Shown here piece by piece: positions 22,601-29,523 of a DNA stretch of 64,000 nucleotides. The position numbers and the translations under genes are program-made. The notes beneath the pieces are model-generated. The model had not been told where the DNA came from and ran no database searches. It saw only the letters and a program-made list of their open reading frames with translations. This DNA is from Verrucomicrobiaceae bacterium. Lineage in GTDB: Bacteria; Verrucomicrobiota; Verrucomicrobiia; Verrucomicrobiales; Akkermansiaceae. Within the stretch, counting starts at the first letter, position 1; the number at the start of each line of letters is the position of its first letter. The stretch covers positions 124,001-188,000 of the forward strand of contig JAIXQH010000014.1 in the NCBI GenBank assembly GCA_027484055.1, written 5' to 3'.

Positions 22601-22968
22601 ACCTTGAACTCTGGCGTCAAACGGCTTTCGGAACGCTCTTTTCAACCGGAAACGCTGCTGATACCGCCGACTTTGATTTCGACGGAGTTGCCAACCTCAT
22701 GGAATACGCCCTCGGCACGACGCCGACTTCGGCTGCATCGCGCCCGAATCTGGAATCTCAAATCTCAAATTTGAGATTACAGATCACCTTCCTCCGAGGT
22801 CGTTCTGATGTGACTTACTACGTCGAGGCTACCTCCGACCTCGCCACTCCCTCGCCGTGGCCTGTCATCGCCACCAACCCCGGAATCGTCGGTCAACAAG
22901 TCATGGTGGCCGACCCCGAGCCCGCTAATCCCCGCCGGTTTCTTCGCCTCCGGGTGACCAACCCATGA
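13651..22968 (+). CDS. Giant secreted protein (about 3100 aa): N-terminal right-handed beta-helix/pectate-lyase-like domain, four Ig-like repeats, two FN3 domains, beta-strand repeats, C-terminal module
   Basis: ORF listed from 13531; ATG at 13651 overlaps the previous stop (ATGA); ATG at 13708 (MKFLLTFLCVFPALS) also possible. Ig-like PPQITQQPASLTVNQGAPAAFSVVATG..YQWRKNGAPIPGAT repeats; FN3-like ALTWSPVSGATGYRIRRA..YYYTVTALNGSGESAPS. Confidence 0.8.
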   Translation: MTRPLYSLPPFDSSRWLFSMKFLLTFLCVFPALSTLRLVASTPQFPVPVTINPDQSITYNPTPKGDRIPDFSTVGYNYGNSPLPGEPGGYAVPVLVTLSPQPGDQTDRIQAAIDFISAKPLVNGFRGALLLKAGRWDIHSINRLYVRASGVVIRGEGDHPLTGTRLYALGTINENTNGATLPRAPLFTFSGGSNTANSTARSLVDAVYVPSGVNVIPVNGHPFTVNQRVQVRWPGSVAWQKASLYKTDANADADPAITSSRIVTAVTPNSITLDAPITTPLDPAYGRGYVVPVTAFGNITNVGISNCYFESAYASDSDETHAANAVVFNNVEDGFMHNCTARFFTYSIASVGTSTRKITVNRSQYLDGVSRLIGARRYSFLLSGELGLVSNSISRYGRHAFVSSWPAVPGPIVFVDSTAIGSYNESGAHLDWNNGGLWDNITDNKLQVKLERPSASCVAWNCILNSITFENMPLSPNWSLGTTTASGGPATWINSVSGGAYAYTAPFLGKAEQWSNGTRMSVRSLYENQLNTRLAAAGNPHRYAANPATRVNYLPAFRTPAQLFASSGTAWSYQVPVSNLIPYTRSPNYTATGLPSGVTINATTGLISGTLPSVAADTNYNLTLTARNIDGTTTRAMILTVRPAGTAKVPLGMSVEADTNRTVTIDVRGLGASPVPMVPASRLLAPLIVRKGYTSDFTGVAYTATDVPVPVRGVLSIEGLTSPVTITYNGSTTLPTAPGFYDIVATLDDPVYSASATGRLLITNATAVTVTLNNTAAPTAASPVTATSTQPAITPVITYDGSLSFPTATGLYTAKAVVADPEYFGSRLALFGVPPQITQQPASLTVNQGAPAAFSVVATGIASTFQWRKNGAPIPGATSATFAIASTQGSDTASYDVVVTDQTGITTSATVTLTVIVPPQITQPPASINVAQGAPATFNVAATGGALAYQWRKDTSPISGATSASFTLPATSTTDAGSYDVVVTNSQGTATSASATLTVVLPPQITQHPLSQTVNQGTATSFTVTSTGIGNTYQWRKATAPIPGATATTYTLPSPQANDAASYDVVVTNIAGTATSNAAVLTVIVPPQITQQPQPQVVTLGASATFTTAASGLSATYQWRKGGTPISGATASTYTIPSVQTADAGSYDVVVTNPAGTATSSAVALTPLNPSGIQKLNNTTALDLPGSWTGGIVPGLYDTASWNGTYTSGTVGVGAGLSVGRLQLLSPSTAITLNTGTGPLTLGGGGLDLSVSTQSLTVNAPVILSASQTWTVATSRVLNLNSVVSDGGSAFGLTFSGAGSSVLSTNNTYIGPTTLTAGTLHLGATAGTTSGSVAGPFVLGGGTLRSNRTDAHSPLGGALTATAGTLQVNNASAVFTLNSTNLPPGSTNVFTTLTGVSGATFVVDGAPTSTLGFGGSVGGMNLTVKNGTVNFSTNGGAFNFRIEGGSFTSTAADRFQLATANQTFTVTGGSANLTASSQFGFRVGGSGSPTQAGAQTVIATQSGGTVSVAGFNLGGTDTTLLKSPSYTLSGGILSATTNLQIGADSGGNGTSTFTFSGGKLVVPGTISGAQSGAKQIFAFTGGNLVSGTLNATNLRFSELSSNGTLNQTGGTLAPGDLGTPGRTAITGSYILGANATLSLDLGGNSTATTFQGTASQFDNVTVSGTTTLGGNLSVALTNAYLPANTTTVTVLTSTGTLTGAFANVPFGSRLLVADGQGSFLVSQLGNTVTLSAFLPVVVTPFVTPGVSSNLLDWSGSMALSYDLDRALSAGGPFTRLATGLAATQFTDSTIVPGTQYYYRLSGTDSFGRTSTVISGPPPASPTSLAVTPGFTTTALTWSPVSGATGYRIRRALADSGPFVLVASPVSPAYTDTALTTGVTYYYTVTALNGSGESAPSAVAFATPFPGTATKANNTTALDLGSSWSTATVPTASDTALWNGTYANATVSVGSGLSVAQLRLTSPSQAVNLNAGTGPLNLGAGGFELSTSTQNLTVNAPLILADTQTWTVNTGRTLTLNGNISESDPETALTKSGSGLLVLAASSNSWTGPTLVTAGTLRLDANAVLGLAPGTGESTASLSSLSIASGATLTGTGLVNCPVNISGTLAPGLLGAGTLTLQDSLTLASTSSTTVSIHRSSPAACSSVTGLTTVNYGGTLTVTNTGPGLVTGDRFVLIGATSYSGAFATLNLPALDPGLSWDTSGLPVDGSILVRSSVNVPSTKYWDTSATTGLQGGSGTWDVLASANWNPAADGTGTRTSFWHFDSAVFQNGVTNTITLAGPVAVTALTQSANGTATTLNGGILVLAGPTPLSNGVPNGNSTLSIQAPVRINNLPVTLAAVQPVLLGQGLGGSGNITKTGNGTLTVTGDSDWSGALALDGGTTRFNGATPGLSRLTFGSVAATVSSSTLQLTADADLTSLAVQNLGANTLDIAAGKTLSVTGPVILGLNANTANITASTVTSIAFTGGGSASFSNLAGSFIVAGGNKGGIVTADFSGLSSLVIDTGPAGNIFLGVNLSVTSDTLRLAPDSTLTAANFYVGDANTGGTHSLVLGSSDNIFNIDNLYVGQRPGVSNRSDGSVTFPPGTPNATLRLRDADGVNRANLQLNDNSSTTGRLLTTTFDVSGRSADLLLNTLVVGRRNASSSPAQVTADTFRWDRGTLDVLQPVVLSQAPAAAQKTHVGSMNIGSANSTLADIAIFRGGIVVAENRSTVTTAGAATQATLTIGGGSITSADITLGDIFTLTAPTSGTRQSLAILNVTGGTLTLTAPLRSGSSGGPGSKTATLTLDGGTLDLGGNALGGTGPSALTTLNFLSGTLANVASINSTSGLAKTGNGTLTLAGTNTFTGPVSVSSGTFVLAPAATATTSITVASGATIVPAGTIAGNLTLPVGATWRVRLDSATAYDQLTLAGANSTATLGGTLDIVAAPALPAGTRFRILRNQGNSAAPVSGFFAGRANLSPFTASGRTWYLDYAVGSGGDVDLVLASDLELWRQTAFGTLFSTGNAADTADFDFDGVANLMEYALGTTPTSAASRPNLESQISNLRLQITFLRGRSDVTYYVEATSDLATPSPWPVIATNPGIVGQQVMVADPEPANPRRFLRLRVTNP
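16150..17157 (+). repeat. Four tandem Ig-like domain repeats, period 252 bp (84 codons)
   Basis: Repeat starts (CCNCC[GC]CA[GA]ATCACCCAG) at 16150, 16402, 16654 and 16906: exactly 252 bp apart. Confidence 0.85.
22761..22778. repeat. 18-bp perfect palindrome AATCTCAAATTTGAGATT within a heptamer-periodic element inside a CDS
   Basis: Read directly; flanks TCTGGAA|TCTCAAA|TCTCAAA|TTTGAGA|TTACAGA show period 7. Confidence 0.75.
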
Positions 22969-22972
22969 GCCT

Positions 22973-23293
22973 ATGAAGACTATCCTGACACCCAGTAACC
23001 TCTTGTTTCGAATGCTCTTAATCGCTGCGTATTCGCCAATGACTCCGTTATGCTGCGCCGACACGCCGTCCTCCATCGTCGACCCGGAGGCCCTGTGCCA
23101 GGCCGTCCCTGCGCCCGGAGTTCATCCGCGCATCCTTTTCGGCCAAGGCGACATCCCAATGCTGAAGCGTCGCCTCGAGCAAAGCAAAACCGGCCAGAAT
23201 GACACGCTCGTCTTCTCTGCTAGCGACTGTGCCGCCGCCACCCGCGTCAGCGTCCTGCGCGATGGCGCTGAAATCCTTTCCTCACGCACATGA
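22973..23293 (+). pseudogene. Internal-deletion remnant of a heparinase II/III-like gene
   Basis: 106-aa ORF with signal peptide; ALCQAVPAPGVHPRILFGQGDIPMLKRRLE resembles the N-terminus of the 514..3807 protein; then abruptly NDTLVFSASDCAAATRVSVLRDGAEI, resembling its late region TDTVVFSTAHSGKTDVVINRKTG. Confidence 0.6.
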
Positions 23294-25617
23294 AGCCAAG
23301 CACTGTTCTATTCGTTTGCATACTCTGCATCGCTGCCAACTTGCGCGCGGCGGTTTCGCCTTTCCGCGACGAGGTGGACTGGCCTGCTTTTCTCTCCCGC
23401 CAAGACCTCGTGTGGGAACAGCTTCCGCGTCAGTGGAACGAAGGGGCGTTCGTCGGCAATGGCCAGCTCGGTGTGATGCTTTACGCCTCGCTCGCCGACA
23501 ACCGCCTCGATTTTCATCTTGGCCGCGCCGACGTCACCGACCACCGCAAGGCGCCGGATCGTAAAACTTCAATGGGCGCGCCGGGTGCGGGAGTGATGTT
23601 CGATTTCCCCCGCCTCGATGTGGGGCATATGGCGTTGCGTCCTGCCGGCAAGATCCTCGACGGCACGCTGCGACAGGATTTGTGGAATGCGGAAATCACT
23701 GGCCTCATCAAAACCGACCTCGGCGAACTCCGACTGCGCCTCGTCACCGTGCGCAACCAGATGGTTCATGTCGTTGAAATCACCTCGACCGAGAAAAACG
23801 CTGCCGGCGTTGCCCAGCCTTGGCGGTGGGAGTTTTTGCCAGGCAACGCCGATTCGCCTCGCGCCCAGGTGAAGCCCGAGCAGGCCGCGCAGCAAAATTA
23901 TCAATCCAATCCACCGCCACGGCTGGAAGCCATCGAGGGCGTGACCGTTTGCGTCCAACCGCTCCTCGCTGGCGGCGATTACGCGACTGCGTGGATGGAG
24001 GAGATCACCGCCGACCCTAGCACCTCGCGCCTCATCATCAGCACTTCCAACGAAGTGCCCGCCGGAGGTCTTTCGGCTCCGCGCGCGGTCGCCGATGTGC
24101 GCGCTGCCGCTCTTGTCAAGACCGAGGCCTTGCTCGCCGGACACCGCGCGTGGTGGCACGCGTTTTACCCGGCAGCTTTCCTGACCGTGCCTGACTCGCG
24201 CGTTGAGGCCTTTTATTGGATTCAGATGTATAAACTCGCCGCCGCCTGGCGAGAAGATGCTCCGGCCATCGATCTCTTTGGCCCATGGTTCCGCGTCAGC
24301 CAATGGCCCGGCGTGTGGTGGAATCTCAACATCCAACTCACCTATTGGCCGGTTTACGCGGGTAACCGCCTCGCCATCGGGCGCAACTACCTCGACCTCG
24401 TGGACACACAATTTGACACCACATTTGAGAGCGCGCTGAACGGCAAAGTCATCGGTGACTTCGCGTGGGCGCTGCACAACTATTGGTGGCAACTGCGTTT
24501 CGCCGGTGACTGGCGCGGCGTGCAGGAAAAGTGGACGCCCAAAGCCCGCCGGGTCGTGGACGCCTATGCCGCCAAGCTCGTTAAAAATGCCGAGGGGCGC
24601 CTCGAACTGCCCGGGCTCGGCTCGCCCGAATACCACGGCTTCGCGACGTTCAATAACACAACCTACAATCTCGCGCTGTTCCGCTGGTTACTCACGGCCT
24701 TGATCGAAGCCGACGCGCGCTCGGGCCAGCCCGCGAGTCCCAAAGCGGGGGAGTGGCGGAGGGTGCAATCGGAACTCGTGGAGTATCCGGTCGACGCCAA
24801 CGGCCTGATGATCGGCAGCGACCAGGCGGTGGACGAATCCCACCGCCACTTCTCACACCTGCTACCCCTCTACCCGCTCTACCAAATGGATCCGGACGAT
24901 GTCGTCCAGCGCGAGCTCCTCATTCGCTCCGCCCGCCATTGGCACGGCATTCAAGATGGCAAAGCCTTGGCCGGCTATTCGTTCACCGGCGGTGCTTCCA
25001 TTTACGCGTCGCTCGGCATGGGCGATGAGGCACTGGGGATGCTGAACGATTTTTGCAACAACGCACGCGGCGGCGGAAAGGTCCTGCCAAACACGATGTA
25101 TGTGGAGAGCGGCGGGAAAAATCCTGTGATTGAGACGCCGCTCAGCGCGGCATCCGCGACCATGGATCTCCTTCTCCAAAGCTGGGGCGGCAAAATCCGC
25201 GTCTTCCCTGCCGTGCCTTCCGCGTGGGCCGAGGCGAGTTTCCGCGATCTGCGCGCGATGGATGGATTTCTTGTGAGCGCCGTCCGCGAAAAAGTTGTCA
25301 CCGCGTGGGTCGCAATCACCAGCGAAGCCGGAGAACCGTGCGTGCTGAAAGTGCCCGATTGGAGAGGGCCGCTGGAGGCGCATGCCGCTCGCACCCCTGA
25401 GATCACCGTGCTAGGCCCCGGCGAATACCGGGTCGATCTGCGCAAGGGTGAGAGCGTCGTGCTTTGCCCAGTCGGTCGCTCAGTTTCGCCCGTCATGAAA
25501 GCAGTTCCTAACACTTCCGGTGTCACCAATCCATTCGGCGTTAAACGCGGGGGAGAGCTGAAAACGCAACAAACTTGGACCGAACCTCCCGTCCATACGC
25601 CCGCCGCTCGACCATGA
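23290..25617 (+). CDS. GH95-like glycoside hydrolase (alpha-L-fucosidase family)
   Basis: Signal peptide; LPRQWNEGAFVGNGQLGVMLYA; DESHRHFSHLLPLYPLYQ; LLLQSWGGKIRVFPAVPSAWAEASFRDLRAMDGFLVSA, typical of GH95-type enzymes. Confidence 0.75.
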   Translation: MKPSTVLFVCILCIAANLRAAVSPFRDEVDWPAFLSRQDLVWEQLPRQWNEGAFVGNGQLGVMLYASLADNRLDFHLGRADVTDHRKAPDRKTSMGAPGAGVMFDFPRLDVGHMALRPAGKILDGTLRQDLWNAEITGLIKTDLGELRLRLVTVRNQMVHVVEITSTEKNAAGVAQPWRWEFLPGNADSPRAQVKPEQAAQQNYQSNPPPRLEAIEGVTVCVQPLLAGGDYATAWMEEITADPSTSRLIISTSNEVPAGGLSAPRAVADVRAAALVKTEALLAGHRAWWHAFYPAAFLTVPDSRVEAFYWIQMYKLAAAWREDAPAIDLFGPWFRVSQWPGVWWNLNIQLTYWPVYAGNRLAIGRNYLDLVDTQFDTTFESALNGKVIGDFAWALHNYWWQLRFAGDWRGVQEKWTPKARRVVDAYAAKLVKNAEGRLELPGLGSPEYHGFATFNNTTYNLALFRWLLTALIEADARSGQPASPKAGEWRRVQSELVEYPVDANGLMIGSDQAVDESHRHFSHLLPLYPLYQMDPDDVVQRELLIRSARHWHGIQDGKALAGYSFTGGASIYASLGMGDEALGMLNDFCNNARGGGKVLPNTMYVESGGKNPVIETPLSAASATMDLLLQSWGGKIRVFPAVPSAWAEASFRDLRAMDGFLVSAVREKVVTAWVAITSEAGEPCVLKVPDWRGPLEAHAARTPEITVLGPGEYRVDLRKGESVVLCPVGRSVSPVMKAVPNTSGVTNPFGVKRGGELKTQQTWTEPPVHTPAARP

Positions 25618-25677
25618 ACACATTAAACAAGAACCATACACCTGAAACCCTCACCTTGTCTCTCTCTCTCGGTCCGA

Positions 25678-25764
25678 TCAAAAGCGCAGCTTGACCGTCA
25701 TGCTCCAGTCGCGGCCTGATAGAAAAATCGGGCTCCTTGGTTTTACGAAAATCAATTCTACCCC
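25678..25764 (-). pseudogene. C-terminal remnant of a TonB-dependent receptor
   Basis: Minus-strand frame reads GVELIFVKPRSPIFLSGRDWSMTVKLRF-stop, typical of a terminal outer-membrane beta-strand; no ORF upstream (that space is coding on + from 25810). Confidence 0.5.
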
Positions 25765-25809
25765 TGCAGAATCTAAATAACAATGAACTTCCTAACTCCT
25801 CCTTTACAA

Positions 25810-27339
25810 ATGAAGCACAAAAGACACCTCCTGCTCCTCTGGCTGCTTGTCCAGAGTCTAACGCTCCACGCCGAGATCAAGCCTAACGCTCTGTTCGCGG
25901 ATCATCTTGTGCTGCAACGTGACAAGCCGGTTCCCATTTGGGGCACTGCCGATGCCGCAGAAAAAATCACCGTAAGTTTCGCTGGCCAGGTCAAAACCAC
26001 GGAGGCCGATGCGCAGGGGCAATGGCGTGTCACGCTTGATCCAATGCCCGCCAGCAGCGAGCCACATGAACTCAATTTCAAATCTGAAATTTCAAATTTC
26101 AAATTTACGGATGTGCTCGTCGGCGACGTCTGGATTTGTAGTGGTCAATCGAATATGGAACGTCAGCTTGGTTTGCGCAGCGGTCAGCAACCACTGGTCA
26201 ACTGGGAACAGGAAGCCGCCTCGGCCAACTATCCCCACATTCGCCACTTTGCCGTCGATCGTAAATTCGCCGATACCCCCCAGCTTGAAACCAAAGGAGC
26301 GTGGGAGGTTTGTTCACCCGCGACTGTTCCAAATTTTACTGCCGTTGGTTATTACTTCGGCCGAGATCTGCACCAGAAATTAAAAATCCCGATTGGTCTA
26401 ATCCATGCCTCTTGGGGCGGAACGCCAGCGGAGGCATGGACGCGGACAGAAGCATTACAGACTTCCTTGCCCGAGGTCTCCAAAGCGCAAACAAAAGCGG
26501 TCGCAGAGTATCCGGCCATGCTGGAAAAGTATAAAGCGGAAGAGCCGCTGCTGCTCGCCACTTGGGAAAAGGCCGTGGCGGAGGCCAAGGCGGCGGGCAA
26601 ACCGGAGCCCAGAAAACCCGGCCCACCGCGCGATCCCTCTACGGGCCAGAATCGCCCCTCGGTGCTTTTTAACGGCATGATTTCACCGTTGCTCCCGGTC
26701 GCGATGCGTGGCGTCATTTGGTATCAAGGGGAATCTAACGCCAGCCGTGCGCTCCAGTATCAAACGCTTTTTCCACTCTTGATTGCGGATTGGCGTCAAC
26801 AATGGCAGCAGGGGGAGTTTCCGTTTTTCTTCGTGCAAATCGCTCCGTTCAAAGGTCAGAACCCAGAGATTCGTGAGGCGCAATTACTCACGTGGAAAAA
26901 AACGCCGAACACCGCGATGGTGGTGACAGCGGATGTGGGCGATGCCGAAGACATTCACCCGACTCGGAAAGAGCCTGTCGGGCAACGCTTGGCCTTGGCC
27001 GCACGGGCTTTGGTTTATGGAGAAAACATCGTTTACTCCGGACCCGTTTATGAGTCGGTAACGATAAAAGGGAACCGGGCTGTGCTCCGTTTTACTCATT
27101 TGGGCGGCGGACTCGTTGCCAGGGACGGAGAGCTTAAGGGGTTCACCATCGCCGGTAGCGATCAAAAATTTGTTCCGGCTCAGGCGAAAATTGAAGCCGA
27201 TCAGATCGTGGTCTCCGCTCCGGAGATCCCAGCGCCAGAAGCTGTGCGCTATGGCTGGGCAAACGTGCCCGAGGTCAACTTGTTCAACCAAGCCGGCCTC
27301 CCTGCATCTCCCTTCCGCACGGACAACTGGACTAAATAA
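25810..27339 (+). CDS. Sialate O-acetylesterase (SGNH hydrolase family)
   Basis: ORF listed from 25783; MKHKRHLLLLWLLVQSLTLHAE signal peptide at 25810; DVWICSGQSNME, GVIWYQGESNA and DIHPTRKEPVGQRLALAARAL motifs. Confidence 0.9.
   Translation: MKHKRHLLLLWLLVQSLTLHAEIKPNALFADHLVLQRDKPVPIWGTADAAEKITVSFAGQVKTTEADAQGQWRVTLDPMPASSEPHELNFKSEISNFKFTDVLVGDVWICSGQSNMERQLGLRSGQQPLVNWEQEAASANYPHIRHFAVDRKFADTPQLETKGAWEVCSPATVPNFTAVGYYFGRDLHQKLKIPIGLIHASWGGTPAEAWTRTEALQTSLPEVSKAQTKAVAEYPAMLEKYKAEEPLLLATWEKAVAEAKAAGKPEPRKPGPPRDPSTGQNRPSVLFNGMISPLLPVAMRGVIWYQGESNASRALQYQTLFPLLIADWRQQWQQGEFPFFFVQIAPFKGQNPEIREAQLLTWKKTPNTAMVVTADVGDAEDIHPTRKEPVGQRLALAARALVYGENIVYSGPVYESVTIKGNRAVLRFTHLGGGLVARDGELKGFTIAGSDQKFVPAQAKIEADQIVVSAPEIPAPEAVRYGWANVPEVNLFNQAGLPASPFRTDNWTK
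26071..26107. repeat. Heptamer-periodic AT-rich element inside a CDS
   Basis: CTCAATTTCAAATCTGAAATTTCAAATTTCAAATTTAC; (TTTCAAA)n-like with period 7; encodes NFKSEISNFKF. Confidence 0.6.
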
Positions 27340-27347
27340 TTCTCCCG

Positions 27348-29519
27348 ATGAACCCTCGCCTCATACTCTCATTCGGACTTGCTTTGCTGCTAGTTCCGCT
27401 CGACCTCACTGCAAAGCCAGACGGGCCTGCGGTGAGCGATTACAACGTTTCGTGGACGGATTTTGCAAAGGACTCGCAAGACTCCATGCCCACCGGCAAC
27501 GGCGACATCGGCCTTAATGTCTGGACGGAGGCCAACGGCGATGTGTTGTTTTACCTCAGCAAAACCGATGCGTGGAGCGAGGCGCAGAATTCGCAACTCG
27601 TGAAACTTGGCCGCATCCGCCTTTCGCTTCAGCCCAATCCTTTCACTGCCGAGAAGGGATTCACGCAAACGCTCCGGCTACGCGACAGCGAAATTCTCAT
27701 CACGGGTGGCGGCACCACGCTGCGCCTGTGGGTCGATGCCAACGCCCCGGTCGTGCGCGCGGAAATGATCGCGACGCAACCCACGACTCTAACCGTCACC
27801 CTCGACCCGTGGCGCACTGAGGCCAAAGATAAAGTGACCGCTGATGTGGTGTTACCGAACGAGAAAGATCGACTTACGTGGTATCATCGCAACTCTGAAA
27901 AACCGACGAACCCCGAATTGGCCCATCGCACTTTTGGAACTACCATACAGGGTGCAGGGCTGGTGCGAGGGGAGGGGAATACCTTGCGCTCGCCGACACC
28001 GCAGACCACTACGCGAGTCGAGATTTATCCCTTAACCACCGTGACAGAGACTGTGCCTGAGTGGCAAGCCAAGCTCTCGGCTCAAGCCGCGCGTCTCGCC
28101 CTCGTCGATCTCAAGCAAGCGCGTCTGGCGCATCAACAGTGGTGGAGCGAGTTCTGGGGACGAAGTTATATTTTCCTCAGCGGTGACGCCGAGGCAAGCC
28201 GCGTCACGCAGGGCTATGTGCTACAACGTTACATCACAGCGTGTGCTGGGCGCGGGGCCTATCCGATTAAATTTAACGGCTCCATCTTCACCACGGATCA
28301 TCCCGGCAAGACCAAGCGCGAAAAGGGTTCCACGGTAGACATCCCCGCCCCGATGAACGCGGATGAGCGCGATTGGGGCGGGCAATATTGGTTTCAAAAC
28401 ACCCGCCCGATGTATTGGCCCCGCCTCGCTGCCGGGGACTTCGATTTGATGCAGCCGCTCTTCAAAATGTATCGCGAAATGTTGCCGCTCAATAGTGCCC
28501 GCGTCCGGGAATTTTACGGCCACGAAGGCGCCCACTTCCGTGAGACCGCACCCTTCTGGGGCGATCTGAGAAAAATCTTGCCCGAGGCAAAGGGAAGCTA
28601 CACCGATCACTACTATCTGCCGATCATTGAACTCGGCGCGATGATGCTCGATTACTACGACTACACCGGAGATGCGAGCTTTGCGAAAGAGACGCTGTTG
28701 CCGGTCATGACGGCAGGCCTCACTTTTTACGATCAACATTTCCCCCGCAGCCCCGATGGCAAACTCCTGCTTGAGCCAGTGAACTCGATTGAGATGTTCT
28801 GGAAAGTGCGCAATCCCGCACCTGATCTCGCGGCCTTCCATTTTCTCCTGCCTCGTCTACTGGCCTTGCCGGATGCACTGCTAGAGCCCAAGACCAATCA
28901 ACAGTGGCAACGTTTACTGTCACAATTGCCGCCTCTGCCCATTGGTCAAAAAAACGGTAAGCGCGTCATCCTCCCCTACGAAGGGGGACAAACGGCCCCG
29001 GCTAAAAATACCGAGGTGCCTGAACTGTATGCGATTTATCCCTTCCGCCTTTACGGCGTGGGCAAACCCGACTTGCAACTCGCTCTTGATACCTTTGCGG
29101 AACGCAGCATCAAGCGCACGAAGTGCTGGCACCAAGACCCGGTCTGGGCCGCTTATCTGGGTTTGGCCACCGAGGCGAAACGGGATGTCATCAAGAATCT
29201 AACCAACCGCGATCCGCGTCTGCGCTTTCCGGCGTTTTGGGAAAAGGGGCACGACTACGCACCCGATCAGGACAATGGCGGAAATGGTGAACTCGCCTTG
29301 CAATGCATGTTGCTTCAGGCGGAAGGGAGGAAAATCCGGCTCCTACCAGCCTGGCCCCGGGAATGGAATGCGGTCTTCAAATTGCATGCCCCACTCAACA
29401 CCATCGTCGAAGGCCGGGTGGAAAACGGCAAGTTGCTCGATTTGCGCACCAACCCGGAATCACGGAAGGCTGATGTGATCATCATGACTGAAATGCCACC
29501 CACATCTCCAAATCCTTAA
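27348..29519 (+). CDS. DUF5703-like / GH95-related glycoside hydrolase-like protein
   Basis: VSDYNVSWTDFAKDSQDSMPTGNGDIGLNVWTEANGDVLFYLSKTDAWSEAQNSQLVKLGRIRLSLQP N-terminus matches the DUF5703 pattern; (alpha/alpha)6-type C-terminal half. Confidence 0.75.
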   Translation: MNPRLILSFGLALLLVPLDLTAKPDGPAVSDYNVSWTDFAKDSQDSMPTGNGDIGLNVWTEANGDVLFYLSKTDAWSEAQNSQLVKLGRIRLSLQPNPFTAEKGFTQTLRLRDSEILITGGGTTLRLWVDANAPVVRAEMIATQPTTLTVTLDPWRTEAKDKVTADVVLPNEKDRLTWYHRNSEKPTNPELAHRTFGTTIQGAGLVRGEGNTLRSPTPQTTTRVEIYPLTTVTETVPEWQAKLSAQAARLALVDLKQARLAHQQWWSEFWGRSYIFLSGDAEASRVTQGYVLQRYITACAGRGAYPIKFNGSIFTTDHPGKTKREKGSTVDIPAPMNADERDWGGQYWFQNTRPMYWPRLAAGDFDLMQPLFKMYREMLPLNSARVREFYGHEGAHFRETAPFWGDLRKILPEAKGSYTDHYYLPIIELGAMMLDYYDYTGDASFAKETLLPVMTAGLTFYDQHFPRSPDGKLLLEPVNSIEMFWKVRNPAPDLAAFHFLLPRLLALPDALLEPKTNQQWQRLLSQLPPLPIGQKNGKRVILPYEGGQTAPAKNTEVPELYAIYPFRLYGVGKPDLQLALDTFAERSIKRTKCWHQDPVWAAYLGLATEAKRDVIKNLTNRDPRLRFPAFWEKGHDYAPDQDNGGNGELALQCMLLQAEGRKIRLLPAWPREWNAVFKLHAPLNTIVEGRVENGKLLDLRTNPESRKADVIIMTEMPPTSPNP

Positions 29520-29523
29520 CTTT

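Noticed and set aside
23569-24636. 355-aa minus-strand ORF opposite the GH95-like gene
   Set aside because: Shadow ORF; plus-strand product has clear family motifs.
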